This document shows positions 43,684-52,747 of a stretch of 64,000 bases of DNA, piece after piece. Numbering within the stretch: the stretch's first letter is position 1; each line of letters begins with the position of its first letter. Under the pieces are notes generated by a model. That model saw nothing but the letters and a program-made list of their open reading frames with translations, was not told the origin of the DNA and made no database searches. Source of the DNA: CAYUHJ01 sp964444365 (GTDB lineage: Bacteria; Planctomycetota; Planctomycetia; Gemmatales; Gemmataceae); assembly GCA_964444365.1 (NCBI GenBank), contig CAYUHJ010000001.1, positions 62,001 to 126,000 on the forward strand. Reading direction: 5' to 3'. The translations under genes and the position numbers were made by a program.

Positions 43684-45078
43684 TCACGCCCGTTCGAGCA
43701 TGTCCCAGCCCTTGCGGTACTCGTACTTGATGAACTTCGCGGCCTCCGGACAGTCCTTGGCCGCGACCGCCTCGCCGTCGAACTCGAACGCCTTGCCGGT
43801 CCGGATGGCGACGTTGCCGAGCAGGAACGCGGCCGTCAGGAAGCTGGCGTAGTCGAAGTTGGACAGCGCCAGTTCCGGCTTGCCGGCCTTGATCGCCTCG
43901 ACCCACTCCGCCTTCTGCCCCTGGTCGCTCTTGCCGTTGACGGCCAGCTTTTCCGGCTTCGTGGTGCCGTCGGCCTTCTCGCCCGTCTCGAAGAACACCT
44001 GCGCGCCATAGTCGTTCGGCGAGTACGCGATGCCCTTCTCGCCGACGAGGATCGAGCCGCTGTTCGACAGGCCCTTGCCGCCCGCGAGCTTGACCGCCCG
44101 TTCGACGAGCGCGTCCGGCGGGGTCAGCTTCTTGCCGTCCTTTTTGCCCTCGTACCAGTGCAGCGTCACCGGCGGGAGGTCGCCGCGGGCGGGGAAGTTC
44201 AGCGTGACGTGAGCCGAACTCGGGCACGTCAGCGAGTTCACGTCGGTCGCCTCGGCGGACACCTTGCTCGGGTGGCCGAGCTTCAGGGCCATGAACGCCA
44301 TGTTCGCGGTGTGGCAGGCCATGTCACCGATCGCGCCGGTGCCGAAGTCCCAGTACCCGCGCCACGCGAACGGGTGGATCTTCGCGGCGTACGGGCGGCT
44401 CGCCACCGGCCCCAGGAACTCGTCCCAGTGGACGTGCTTCGGCACTTCCGCTTCCTTCGGCGGCTTGTCCGCGGTCACTTCAGGGGCCTGCGGCCAGATC
44501 GGCCGGTTCGTCCAGACGTGGACTTCCTTCACCGGCCCGAGCACGCCGGCCTGGACGAGCTCGACGGACTTCCGCAGCCCGTTTTCGGACGTGCCCTGGT
44601 TGCCCATCTGGGTGCAGACCTTGTGCTCCTTCGCCAGCTTCCGCAGCAGGTGCGCCTCGAACACCGTCCGGGTCAGCGGCTTCTGGACGTAGGCGTGCTT
44701 GCCCATCCGGATGCCGAGGGCCGCGGCGAGGGCGTGGGTGTGGTCCGGGGTGGAGACGACGACCGCGTCGAACGTCTTGCCGGCCTCGTCGTACATCTTG
44801 CGGAAGTCGAAGAACGTCTTCGCCTCGGGCCACTTCTTCGCCTTCGGGGCGAGGTGGTTGTCGTCGATGTCGCACAGGGCGACGACTTCCATGAGGGTGC
44901 CGGCCTGGTCGATGTCGCTGGACCCCTTGCCGCCGACGCCGACGCCGGCGACCTTGAGGCGGTCGTTGGAGCCGGCCGCGCGGACGACGGAGACGGCGTC
45001 CCCGGTGTAGAGGTAGCCGAGCCCGGCGGCGGCCGAGCCAACCTGGAGGAAACGCCGACGGTTCAAACGGGCGGACAT
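43684..45078 (-). CDS. Gfo/Idh/MocA oxidoreductase with Tat signal
   Basis: A 464-residue NAD(P)-dependent dehydrogenase. A twin-arginine signal (LNRRRFLQVGSAAAGLGYLY, 5-24) targets it outside the cytoplasm. The Rossmann part has VAGVGVGGKGSSD and VVALCDIDD, and the catalytic-type motif VQKPLTRTVFEA matches the EKP lysine region. The C-terminal domain has DFGTGAIGDMACHT. Tat-exported Gfo/Idh proteins are very numerous in planctomycetes and thought to act on sugars. The substrate is unknown. Confidence 0.92.
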   Translation of the reverse strand: MSARLNRRRFLQVGSAAAGLGYLYTGDAVSVVRAAGSNDRLKVAGVGVGGKGSSDIDQAGTLMEVVALCDIDDNHLAPKAKKWPEAKTFFDFRKMYDEAGKTFDAVVVSTPDHTHALAAALGIRMGKHAYVQKPLTRTVFEAHLLRKLAKEHKVCTQMGNQGTSENGLRKSVELVQAGVLGPVKEVHVWTNRPIWPQAPEVTADKPPKEAEVPKHVHWDEFLGPVASRPYAAKIHPFAWRGYWDFGTGAIGDMACHTANMAFMALKLGHPSKVSAEATDVNSLTCPSSAHVTLNFPARGDLPPVTLHWYEGKKDGKKLTPPDALVERAVKLAGGKGLSNSGSILVGEKGIAYSPNDYGAQVFFETGEKADGTTKPEKLAVNGKSDQGQKAEWVEAIKAGKPELALSNFDYASFLTAAFLLGNVAIRTGKAFEFDGEAVAAKDCPEAAKFIKYEYRKGWDMLERA

Positions 45079-45132
45079 GAGAGAGGACTCCTGGGGTGGG
45101 AACGCGAGTCGGGCGGGGTGCGGGCGAACACA

Positions 45133-45138
45133 AGTGTA
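45133..45138 (-). promoter_or_regulatory. Candidate -10 box TACACT
   Basis: On the minus strand cgccTACACTtgtg lies 54 bases before the Gfo/Idh start. Confidence 0.35.
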
Positions 45139-45199
45139 GGCGACCGCCCGGCCGCGGGCAACGACGAAGGTCGCAGGTCGTCGGGGGCGACCCTCTTGC

Positions 45200-45205
45200 T
45201 ACGAT
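45200..45205 (+). promoter_or_regulatory. Candidate -10 box TACGAT
   Basis: The sequence ttgcTACGATaacg lies 35 bases before the small membrane gene at 45241. Confidence 0.42.
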
Positions 45206-45240
45206 AACGTCATTCGGACCTGTGGCCGGAGTGTTCGCCC

Positions 45241-45558
45241 ATGCAAGACGGCACGCGAGTGGCAGTGATCGTGGTCGCGTCCGGGGCGGCGGTCGCGTGG
45301 TGGCGGCTGGCCCGCGGGCTGGCCCACCTGCACCCGTTCACCTGCCTGCTCGGGTTCGTCCTGGTCATGCTGGTGCTGTCGTGCGTGGCCGCGGCCGGGG
45401 CGATCGGCGCGACGCGGCCGAAGGTCGTGCGGGGGTGGTGGACGGTCGCCTCGGCCGCGCTCCTGCTCGTCGCGGTGGCCGGAGCCGTCCAGCTGCCGGC
45501 GGTATTCCTGTCGGACACCGCGGTCGACAGCGAGCGAGTTCCGGCGACCCGACCGTGA
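45241..45558 (+). CDS. Small three-helix membrane protein
   Basis: A 105-residue hydrophobic protein with three predicted helices (VAVIVVASGAAVAWW, FTCLLGFVLVMLVLSCVAAA and TVASAALLLVAVAGAVQLPA). It has a plausible -10 box and a start ATG. It precedes queE by 48 bases on the same strand. No family recognised. Confidence 0.6.
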   Translation: MQDGTRVAVIVVASGAAVAWWRLARGLAHLHPFTCLLGFVLVMLVLSCVAAAGAIGATRPKVVRGWWTVASAALLLVAVAGAVQLPAVFLSDTAVDSERVPATRP

Positions 45559-45564
45559 GTCTGC

Positions 45565-45570
45565 TATCTT
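45565..45570 (+). promoter_or_regulatory. Candidate -10 box TATCTT
   Basis: The sequence ctgcTATCTTgaagtg lies 36 bases before queE, just after the end of the small membrane gene. Confidence 0.4.
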
Positions 45571-45606
45571 GAAGTGTCGCCCGCCCCGCCCTCACGTTGA
45601 AGCCGA

Positions 45607-46305
45607 ATGACCGCGTTGCCTTCGATTTCCCACCGGACGGCCCTCCTCCGCACGGTCCCGCCGGGGGAACTCCTCGTCCACGAGATTTACCGCAGCCTCC
45701 AGGGCGAGTCGACGTTCGCCGGGCTACCGTGCGTGTTCGTGCGCCTGAGTGTCTGCGACAGCCGGTGTGCGTGGTGCGACACCCCGCACGCCTTCACCCA
45801 GGGGAAGCGGCTCGGCCGGGCGGCGGTGCTGGAACAAGCCCTGAGCTTCGACTGCCCGCTCGTCGAGATCACCGGCGGGGAACCGCTCCTTCAGCCGGAC
45901 GTGTTCCCGCTCATGACGGAACTGTGCGACGCCGGGAAAACGGTGCTCCTCGAAACGAGCGGGGCGCACGACGTCGGCCCCGTCGACCGGCGGGTCCACG
46001 TGATCGCGGACCTCAAGTGCCCGGACAGCGGCGAGTGCGAGCGGAACCACTGGCCGAACCTGGCCAAGTTGAAACCGACGGACCAGGTCAAGTTCGTGAT
46101 CGCGTCCCGCGGGGACTGGGACTGGGCCGCGGACACGGTTCGGACTCACGGCCTCGACCGGCGGTTTTCGGTCCTCGTCAGTGCGGTCTTCGACCGGGTG
46201 AACCTGCAAGACCTGGCCGGGTGGGTACTCGACTCGGGGCTCGACGTGCGGATGCAACTGCAGATGCACAAGTACATCTGGCACCCGACCGCCCGCGGGG
46301 TGTGA
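45607..46305 (+). CDS. queE: 7-carboxy-7-deazaguanine synthase
   Basis: A 232-residue radical-SAM enzyme that contracts carboxy-tetrahydropterin to CDG, on the queuosine path. EIYRSLQGES (26-35) is the substrate-binding signature. The cluster motif is CDSRCAWC (C50, C54, C57; CX3CX2C), followed by DTPHAFTQG, and GGEP lies in EITGGEPLLQPD. The protein ends with LQMHKYIWHPTARGV. queC and queD are 9 kb downstream, so the three are not one operon. Two CCCCTCTCCCC-type repeats follow the gene. Confidence 0.95.
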   Translation: MTALPSISHRTALLRTVPPGELLVHEIYRSLQGESTFAGLPCVFVRLSVCDSRCAWCDTPHAFTQGKRLGRAAVLEQALSFDCPLVEITGGEPLLQPDVFPLMTELCDAGKTVLLETSGAHDVGPVDRRVHVIADLKCPDSGECERNHWPNLAKLKPTDQVKFVIASRGDWDWAADTVRTHGLDRRFSVLVSAVFDRVNLQDLAGWVLDSGLDVRMQLQMHKYIWHPTARGV

Positions 46306-46332
46306 CACCGAACGGCGTCGAGTGTTTTTCCT

Positions 46333-46485
46333 CCCCTCTCCCCGCTGGGGAGAGGGGTCGGGGGTGAGGGGAACGGCTTCATCAGGGCTCAGACTTTTTC
46401 CCCGGAGATGAAGCTCCATTTCACGTGGGGCCTTTCCCTCACCCGGCCTTCGGCCACCCTCTCCCCCGAAGGCAGAGGGTCATCA
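46333..46485. repeat. Family B repeats after queE
   Basis: A perfect 11-base hairpin (46333-46343 with 46347-46357), followed by tcgggggtgagggg, lies just after queE. A second, weaker copy (about 46435-46485, with the inner ccggccttcggcc hairpin) follows in inverted sense near the Rieske gene end. Both resemble the repeats at 14564, 32949 and 61684. The T-run precedes rather than follows the first hairpin, so it is not a standard terminator for queE. Confidence 0.75.
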
Positions 46486-46524
46486 GGGCGTGCTTTCTGA
46501 CAGGCCGGTTGCCGTCACCCGCCG

Positions 46525-47652
46525 TTACCCCGCCTCCGGCACCACCGCGAGTTCCGTCGCGCCGCGGCAGCCGTCCAGGACGAACTTCTGGAACGAAAAA
46601 ATCCGCTCCTCCCGGGTGCCGATGACGCCGCGGTGCGGGCTGGCGGCCAGCCCCCGCTGGACCCCGCCGTAGATCGCCGCGTCCTCGGCGAAGACCCGCT
46701 TCCCGATGAGGACCGCGGACAGCCGCAGGAACTGGTGGCTCAGCCACGCCAGCGGGTTCCGCCGGTCCCCGCGGAGCACGAACATCAGGCTGCGGTACCG
46801 GCACGTCGTCGGCCCTGTGGGGTAGACCGCCTGCATCATCCGGAACGAGTCGAGGGAACTCCCGGTCAGGTGCGGGTGGCGGACGCGGTGCCAGTACTCG
46901 CGGGTGACCGGCTGGCCGAGCCGGCGGACCAGCCAGTCCTGCGCCCGCGTGGCGAACTCGACGGGCTGCACCGTCTTGAACGTCGAATAGTGGTCTGCCA
47001 GTTCGTGCCAGGCGTTCGCCTCGGGCGGGTAGTCCTTGAACGTGTACGGGTGGACCTGCGGGACGTGGTACGACTCCAGCGAGTTTTCGAGTACCACCTT
47101 CCAGTTGCACGGGAACTCCGCCTCCCACGTCGCGGCGTGGCGGAACGGCGGGGAAAAGTCGGCGGTCCACCGGTCCGCCAGGGGGCCGGCCCACTCGCGC
47201 AGGGGCGGGCCGCCGTCGTCGAGGGTCACGAAGACGAGGTCCCCGAGCGTGTCGAGGCGGAACCGCCGCAGGCACGAGTTGTCGCGGTCCCAAGGGCGGA
47301 ACGCCTTCGCGTCCGGGATCGCCCCGGTCCGGCCCTCGGCGTTGAACTCCCAGCCGTGGTACTGGCACTTCAACTTCGCCGCGTTGCCGCCCGGCTTGTC
47401 CGTCAGCCGGCTGTGCCGGTGCGGGCAGACGTTCAAAAACGCCCGGAGTTCGCCGTCGAAGTTCCGCAGGAGCAACGGCGTTTCGAGGAGGTCGAGGGTG
47501 AGGAAGTCGCCGGGCCGGGCGAGGTCGCGGCGGGTGCAGACGGGGTGCCAGGCCGGGCGGAAGAGGTGCCGCAGTTCGGCCCGGTACTGCGATTCGGACG
47601 TGTAGTGTTCGGGGCGGAGCAGGTGTTCGAGGTGCTGCTGGTGGACGAACAT
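46525..47652 (-). CDS. Rieske non-heme iron oxygenase, alpha subunit-like
   Basis: A 375-residue ring-hydroxylating oxygenase large-subunit-like protein. The Rieske cluster ligands are C76-x-H78 and C96-x2-H99 (CPHRH and CQYHG). The mononuclear iron site is the ENSLESYHVPQVHPYTF stretch with its two histidines; a later Asp (AEDAAIYG) may complete it. Members use a ferredoxin or reductase to oxidise aromatics, quaternary amines and similar compounds. No partner reductase is adjacent, so the substrate is unknown. Confidence 0.93.
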   Translation of the reverse strand: MFVHQQHLEHLLRPEHYTSESQYRAELRHLFRPAWHPVCTRRDLARPGDFLTLDLLETPLLLRNFDGELRAFLNVCPHRHSRLTDKPGGNAAKLKCQYHGWEFNAEGRTGAIPDAKAFRPWDRDNSCLRRFRLDTLGDLVFVTLDDGGPPLREWAGPLADRWTADFSPPFRHAATWEAEFPCNWKVVLENSLESYHVPQVHPYTFKDYPPEANAWHELADHYSTFKTVQPVEFATRAQDWLVRRLGQPVTREYWHRVRHPHLTGSSLDSFRMMQAVYPTGPTTCRYRSLMFVLRGDRRNPLAWLSHQFLRLSAVLIGKRVFAEDAAIYGGVQRGLAASPHRGVIGTREERIFSFQKFVLDGCRGATELAVVPEAG

Positions 47653-47697
47653 CGCGGGTCGAACCTCCGGCGGCGCGGGCGATCGCGGTGCCGGGGT

Positions 47698-47703
47698 ATT
47701 CTA
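47698..47703 (-). promoter_or_regulatory. Candidate -10 box TAGAAT
   Basis: On the minus strand the sequence gccTAGAATacccc lies 45 bases before the Rieske gene start, after the end of the secreted gene upstream. Confidence 0.42.
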
Positions 47704-47718
47704 GGCAAAGCGTGTACC

Positions 47719-48117
47719 CTACCGCCCGGACTCGAACACCCAGACGTAGTTCCGCTCCAGCAGGTCCCGGCCGATCTCCCACTGCTTCCCGAACTCGGCC
47801 GCCGCCTTCGGGGACGCCTTCCACTGCAATTCCCAGGTCTTCACCAGCGGCTTCGCGTTCCCGATGGCGCGGTTCAGCCGCAACTGGAACGCGGGGGCCC
47901 GCCCCTTGGCGTCGAGCTCGATCGAGAACCAGAACGCCTTCCCGGACTTCAGTTCCTTGACGGCCTTCCACTCGCCGTCGCCCCACCGGTACTCGAAGTT
48001 GAAGGTCAGGTCCTTCGTGTTGTTGTTGACCGTCACGACGGCATACTTGTTGTCCGCGGCGAACGCCGGGCCGCCGATCAGAACCAGGGCGAACGCGATG
48101 AGGGCAGGGCGGGTCAC
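47719..48117 (-). CDS. Small secreted protein, unknown
   Basis: A 132-residue protein. The GTG at 48117 follows a ggagg site 6 bases upstream and gives a signal peptide (PALIAFALVLIGGPAFAADN). The mature part is beta-rich with a conserved-looking start, YAVVTVNNNTKDLTFNFEYR, and a WELQWKASP stretch. Family not recognised. A -10 candidate TACGGT lies upstream. It precedes the Rieske gene on the same strand with a 66-base gap. Confidence 0.7.
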   Translation of the reverse strand: MTRPALIAFALVLIGGPAFAADNKYAVVTVNNNTKDLTFNFEYRWGDGEWKAVKELKSGKAFWFSIELDAKGRAPAFQLRLNRAIGNAKPLVKTWELQWKASPKAAAEFGKQWEIGRDLLERNYVWVFESGR

Positions 48118-48147
48118 GGGCAGCCTCCGGGGTGTCTCGTGAAAATG

Positions 48148-48153
48148 ACCGTA
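48148..48153 (-). promoter_or_regulatory. Candidate -10 box TACGGT
   Basis: On the minus strand the sequence gtccTACGGTcattt lies 30 bases before the small secreted gene start. Confidence 0.38.
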
Positions 48154-48183
48154 GGACACGCAACGGGGCAACGCAAGTTTCGC

Positions 48184-49170
48184 TCACACCCCGGGTCGGT
48201 ACGCCAGCCCGGTCGTCTCGGTGATCGTCTCGGCGATGGCCTCCGCGGTCTCCCGCTTCGTCGCCACGAACGCGACCGCGTCCGTGCTGCCGTACACGTC
48301 GCACAGCCGCACGGCGAACCGCTCCGGGCGGATGACCATCAGGTAGAAGATGACCCCCGGCAGGATGCACAGTGTGAACAGGTACAGGCACACCAGCACG
48401 GCCACCACTCCCGCCCCCTGCGTGGCGGTGATCGCGACCGCCTGGCTCTTTTTCCAGGGGATCTTGATCACCGGCCACTTCAGGAACCCGATCCGCCGGA
48501 CGCGGTGGATCGTCGTCTTCCCCTGGGCCGTGCGGCGGACGAGCAAAGAGTCGAACGTCCCGACGACGAACGCCTGCAGCACCCCCTGGATGAACAGGTT
48601 CGCGATTCCCGCGCACGCCCAGCCCTCCAGCCCGAACGACGCCAGCATGATGACGACGTTGACGACCTGCGCCGCCCCGAACAGTTGCAGCCGCCACGTC
48701 AGCGGCCAGCCCTCCTCCCACTCGCGAGTGATCGGCTGGAACGTCCGTTTCTGCTTCCGTTCCCCGGTGCCGAGGTCGCGGCCACAGTGGACGCACAGCG
48801 TCGCGTCGAGCGGCAACTCGCCCCGGCAGTGCGGGCACGGCTTCGTCCCGGTGCCGGGAACGGCGTAGGGTTGAACGTCGTCGTCGGACTCGTCCTGCGT
48901 CCCTGCGAGAAGCGGTGGGCCGGTTGGCTCGTCGCTCTCGAAGTTGGGCCGGGAATCGCGCGGGTCGGCGGCCGGTTTTGCAACTCTCGGTGGGCGGCCG
49001 GCGTCAGCCGGCTGAGGTTTGACCTCCTCCGGTGCCGGCTCCGCGTTCCGCAGCGCTTCCGGCACCGGCGCGTAGTACCCGCACTCCGGGCAGCGGACCT
49101 TCGCCCGCGCGTGCCCCGCGGGCACGTCCACCGTGCCGCCGCAGTTCGGACAGTCCACGCGGGAGGCCAT
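48184..49170 (-). CDS. Zinc-ribbon membrane protein
   Basis: A 328-residue protein with two zinc ribbons (CPNC...CPEC at 6-30 and CPHC...CVHC at about 115-140), an acidic linker between them, and a C-terminal half with about three to four membrane helices (LFGAAQVVNVVIMLASFG, CAGIANLFIQGVLQAFVVG, VVAVLVCLYLFTLCILPGV). Start chosen at MASRVDCPNC. The pattern is widespread in planctomycetes with no assigned function. Confidence 0.78.
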   Translation of the reverse strand: MASRVDCPNCGGTVDVPAGHARAKVRCPECGYYAPVPEALRNAEPAPEEVKPQPADAGRPPRVAKPAADPRDSRPNFESDEPTGPPLLAGTQDESDDDVQPYAVPGTGTKPCPHCRGELPLDATLCVHCGRDLGTGERKQKRTFQPITREWEEGWPLTWRLQLFGAAQVVNVVIMLASFGLEGWACAGIANLFIQGVLQAFVVGTFDSLLVRRTAQGKTTIHRVRRIGFLKWPVIKIPWKKSQAVAITATQGAGVVAVLVCLYLFTLCILPGVIFYLMVIRPERFAVRLCDVYGSTDAVAFVATKRETAEAIAETITETTGLAYRPGV

Positions 49171-49567
49171 CGAAAATTCCCGGGCCGGTTCGAGTGGGCG
49201 GACGTTCACCAACGCGGGGCGACGCTGTAAGATGAGACGGTGTCAGTTTAGGGACTGATCTCAGCAGTGTTCGTGTTGTGACCAGAAGCCCGCAATTTGC
49301 GACTTTCTTCAGGCCAACGGCCTGGGAGTATTCAGCCCTGGGCAACGCCCAGGGTTGCGGTGAGTTGAGGGTTTCAGACCGAAGGTCTAAGACAAGCTTG
49401 TGTCAGGCCTTCGGCCTGAATTCGGGGGTGGGCTTCCAACCCAGGGCGATGCCCTGGGCTGAATACTCCCAGCCCGTTGGGCTGAAGAACGGTCACACGT
49501 CCGCACTCACCGTCATGGCACGAAGCTGTCTCGGGACGTTTCGTATCTTTTCCCGTCGGAACCCTCC
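49171..49567. other. 397-base intergenic region with composite palindrome
   Basis: Divergent gap between the zinc-ribbon gene and the SbcC-like gene. About half of it is the composite inverted repeat at 49308-49486. I see no protein-like frame and no clear promoter boxes apart from taagat at 49229-49234. Confidence 0.6.
49308..49486. repeat. Composite 179-bp palindrome (AT-poor, multi-hairpin)
   Basis: Outer arms of 50 bases (49308-49357 and 49437-49486) are inverted copies with a few mismatches, and each contains its own hairpins (aggcc...ggcct; ccctggg...cccaggg). Two further small hairpins lie inside (about 49374-49391; 49403-49419, tcaggcc-ttc-ggcctga). The whole block could fold as a long stem with side loops. 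It resembles widespread planctomycete intergenic repeats of the AGCCCTGGGC type. Confidence 0.85.
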
Positions 49568-52500
49568 ATGATCCCCCAGCGATTCCGACTGTCCGGGTTC
49601 CTCTCGTACAAGGACGAACAGGTCATCCCGTTCGGGGCGGCCCCGCTCTGGATGCTCGCCGGGTCCAACGGCAGCGGGAAGTCCGCGGTGTTCGACGCCC
49701 TCACGTATGCCCTGTTCGGCTACCACCGCGGCGGCTCGCAGAACGCTTCGGAACTCATCAACAAGGACTCGTCCGCCCTCGCCGTCGAGTTCGATTTCAA
49801 GCTCGACCACCACCTCTATCGCATCAAGCGGACTCTGAAGCGCAACCCGAAGGGGAGCATCGCCGGCACCCAGCAGATCTTCCAGCACGTTACCGGGGAA
49901 ACGTGGGAGCCGGTCCCGGACACCGGGAAAAAAGCGGACTTCGACAAGTGGATTCACGACCACGTCGGCCTGAACTACGAGACGTTTACCTCGTCCGTGC
50001 TGCTGCTTCAGGGGAAGGCGGAAAAGCTGCTCGACTCCAAGCCGAGCGGACGGGCGGAGGTGCTGGCGGGGATCGTCGACCTCGAACGCTACCAGCGGCT
50101 GCACGAGTCGGCGAACTCGCGGAAGCTCGAGCTTCGTTCCCGTTTGGAGGCACTTTCGCACCAGACGGCCGCGGTCCCGGACGTGTCCGACATGGAGTAC
50201 CTGCTGGCGATCAACGCCATCGAGGACGCCGAGAAGGCCCGGAAGGACGCCCAAGCCGAGATCGATGCGCTGCGGGAAGTCGAGGCGCAATCCCGGCGGT
50301 GGGTGGACGCGAAGGCCCGGCTGACGGCGGCCCAGGCGAAGCTGGCGGCGGCCCAGCACGTCCTCGCGGACGCGGTGCGGATCGAACAGCGGCACGCGCG
50401 GTTTCAGGAACTCCGGGCGATCCTGCCGGCCGTCAACACGATCCTCGCCAAGCGGACGGAACTCCGCGATTCCCAGACGAAAACCGCCCACTTCGAGAAA
50501 CTCCGGGCCGAGGCGGTCGAACGCAAGTCCGCGGCCGAGCACGCCCACGAGCAGGCGAAGCAGAAGCGGGCGAACCTCCAAAAGACCCTCGCCGCGGACG
50601 AGGCCAAGCTCGCGGCCGGCAGCACCCGGCTTCGCGAGCTGGCCGGTGTGCTCGAAAAAGTCCGCCTCGCGGACGAGCAGCAGACCGAACTCGACCGCCA
50701 CGAGGAGGAACTCGCCCGGCTCCCCGCCAACCCGGAAGCCGCCCTGCGGAAGGCCGAGGACGAGGTCGCCCGCCTGACGGAACTGAATCGCGTGCTGCCG
50801 ATCCTCGAACGCTTCCAGGTCGAGCGCCACGGCCTCGCGGAGGCCCAGAAGGCGGAAGCGGCCGCGAAGCAGGAACTCGCCGACATTCAGAAACAAGGGG
50901 AAAAACTGAAGGCCGACCTCGCCGCCGCGGAGCCGCTGGCCGAACGCGCGAAGGAGGCCCGCGGCCGGGCCGAAGCGCAAGTCGCGGTGACGAAGGCCCA
51001 GGCCGAGCAAGCCGCCGCGCTAGCGGACGAGTTCGCCACGCTGAGGGGAAAGAAGTCCTGCCGGGCGTGCGGCCAGCCGCTGACGAAGCAGCACTTCGAG
51101 GAAGAGAAGGCCAAGCGGGACCAAGAACGCGCCGCCGCCGAGGGTGCCCATCGGGCGGCGCTCGAAGCCCAAACCTCTGCGGTTGCCGCCGAGCGGGAGC
51201 AATCGGCGCGTCTCGCGAAGCTGAACGCGGACATCGTGAAGATGCGAGAATCCTACGCTTCCCAGCGGGAGACCTCGAAGCAAGCCGCCTCCGAAGTGAA
51301 GCGACTCACGGACTCGCTCGGATTGCGGTACGCGGAGATGCCCGAGCCGTACCGCTCCCTCATTGCGAAGTCCCCGCCGGCGGACTGGACCGCCACCAAA
51401 TACCCGGAACGGGACGAACTCGCGGGGCTTCGCCGGGACGCGGCCGCCCTCGAAGCCGCGAGACGCGCCCTCCGCGAAACGCAGGCCGTCCACACGAAGT
51501 GGGGCCAGCTCCGGGCCAAAGCCGACTCCACCCGGCAAACGCTCGAACGCCTCCGGGCCGGCCAGCCGACCGACCCGACGAAGTTGCGGGCGGAACAGCA
51601 CGCGCTTCAATCGCAGGAAAAGACGCTCGTGTCGAGCATCCGCGGCGCGAAGCAGGAGGTCGCCGTCGCCGAGACGGACGCGGACAAGCACGCCCGCGAG
51701 GCCCACCTCGCCTCCCAGCAGCTCGGCGACGCGGCCGGGAAACTGCACACCGAGGAACAGACCCGAAAACACGTCCAGGACGCCATCGACCGCGCGAAGG
51801 CCGGGCTGCCCGAGAAGTGGCAGAAGGAAGTCACCGAGGCGGGGCTGTCCCAGCACAGCACCTGGAAGGGCGAGTTCGACGAACTCCTCGCGGAGAACGT
51901 CGAGGCGAAGTTCCAGCAACTCGCCGTCGCCCGCGGCGGGCTGACCACGATGCGGCAAGAAATCTTCGCCGCCGAGACGGACGTGAACGCCTTCCCCGAG
52001 GCCGCCCGCCGGCCGCCGGACGAGGTCAAGTTGCTGCTCGCCGGGGCCCGGCATGTCTTCGACGACCGCGACCTCGCCCTTCAGGAAGCCCGCCGGAAGA
52101 AGGACGAACTCGACGGCTACCGCACCCAGCGGGCCAAGCTGGGCGACCAGTACAAGAAGTCCGACGCGGAGTTCAACCGCTACAAGATCCTGTCCGAACT
52201 GCTCGGGCGCGACCGCCTCCAGCGCCACCTCGTCCGGCAGGCGGAACGGCAAATCGTCGACTACGCGAACGCCGTCCTCGACCGCCTTTCGGACGGCCAG
52301 CTGTTCCTCAAACTCGTCGGCAGCGACGACGGCACCGAGCGCGCCCTGGACCTGGAGTGCTCGAACCGCGTTACCGGTGGCTCCCCGATCAACGTCGCGT
52401 TCCTGAGCGGCAGCCAGCGGTTCCGCGTCGCCGTCAGCCTCGCCCTCGCCATCGGCCAGTACGCGAGCAAGCAGCACCGCCCGATCGAGAGTGTCATCAT

Positions 52501-52690
52501 CGACGAGGGGTTCGGCTGCCTCGACCGCCAGGGCCGGCAGGTGATGATCCAGGAACTGCAGAACCTCCGCGGGCACCTGCAGTGCATCCTGCTGGTCAGC
52601 CACCAGGAGGAGTTCGCGGACGCCTTCGCCGACGGCTACCGGTTCGAGCTGCAAGGCGGCGCGACGAAAGTGAGCCGTTTCCAGAAGTGA
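49568..52690 (+). CDS. SbcC/Rad50-like DNA repair ATPase
   Basis: A 1040-residue protein with a bipartite ABC ATPase separated by long coiled coils. Walker A GSNGSGKS is at 32-39 and the zinc hook Cys-x-x-Cys (CRAC) near 497-500. The ABC signature FLSGSQRFRVAVSLAL and Walker B SVIIDEGFGCLD are near the C-terminus. SbcC works with the nuclease SbcD on hairpins and DNA ends; no sbcD is next to it in this window. It is flanked on both sides by long palindromic repeats, the type of DNA structure the SbcCD enzyme acts on. Confidence 0.93.
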   Translation: MIPQRFRLSGFLSYKDEQVIPFGAAPLWMLAGSNGSGKSAVFDALTYALFGYHRGGSQNASELINKDSSALAVEFDFKLDHHLYRIKRTLKRNPKGSIAGTQQIFQHVTGETWEPVPDTGKKADFDKWIHDHVGLNYETFTSSVLLLQGKAEKLLDSKPSGRAEVLAGIVDLERYQRLHESANSRKLELRSRLEALSHQTAAVPDVSDMEYLLAINAIEDAEKARKDAQAEIDALREVEAQSRRWVDAKARLTAAQAKLAAAQHVLADAVRIEQRHARFQELRAILPAVNTILAKRTELRDSQTKTAHFEKLRAEAVERKSAAEHAHEQAKQKRANLQKTLAADEAKLAAGSTRLRELAGVLEKVRLADEQQTELDRHEEELARLPANPEAALRKAEDEVARLTELNRVLPILERFQVERHGLAEAQKAEAAAKQELADIQKQGEKLKADLAAAEPLAERAKEARGRAEAQVAVTKAQAEQAAALADEFATLRGKKSCRACGQPLTKQHFEEEKAKRDQERAAAEGAHRAALEAQTSAVAAEREQSARLAKLNADIVKMRESYASQRETSKQAASEVKRLTDSLGLRYAEMPEPYRSLIAKSPPADWTATKYPERDELAGLRRDAAALEAARRALRETQAVHTKWGQLRAKADSTRQTLERLRAGQPTDPTKLRAEQHALQSQEKTLVSSIRGAKQEVAVAETDADKHAREAHLASQQLGDAAGKLHTEEQTRKHVQDAIDRAKAGLPEKWQKEVTEAGLSQHSTWKGEFDELLAENVEAKFQQLAVARGGLTTMRQEIFAAETDVNAFPEAARRPPDEVKLLLAGARHVFDDRDLALQEARRKKDELDGYRTQRAKLGDQYKKSDAEFNRYKILSELLGRDRLQRHLVRQAERQIVDYANAVLDRLSDGQLFLKLVGSDDGTERALDLECSNRVTGGSPINVAFLSGSQRFRVAVSLALAIGQYASKQHRPIESVIIDEGFGCLDRQGRQVMIQELQNLRGHLQCILLVSHQEEFADAFADGYRFELQGGATKVSRFQK

Positions 52691-52747
52691 GCCCGGATCA
52701 GGGGCCGTCGAGGATCAACACCGTGTTATCCATCGGGAAGTTTGATG

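Noticed and set aside
46333..46357. Rho-independent terminator of queE
   Set aside because: The T-run lies before, not after, the hairpin, and the hairpin belongs to the repeat family.
49308..49486. Possible riboswitch or known structured RNA
   Set aside because: The inverted-repeat layout and similarity to other repeats fit an intergenic element better; no aptamer core was recognised.
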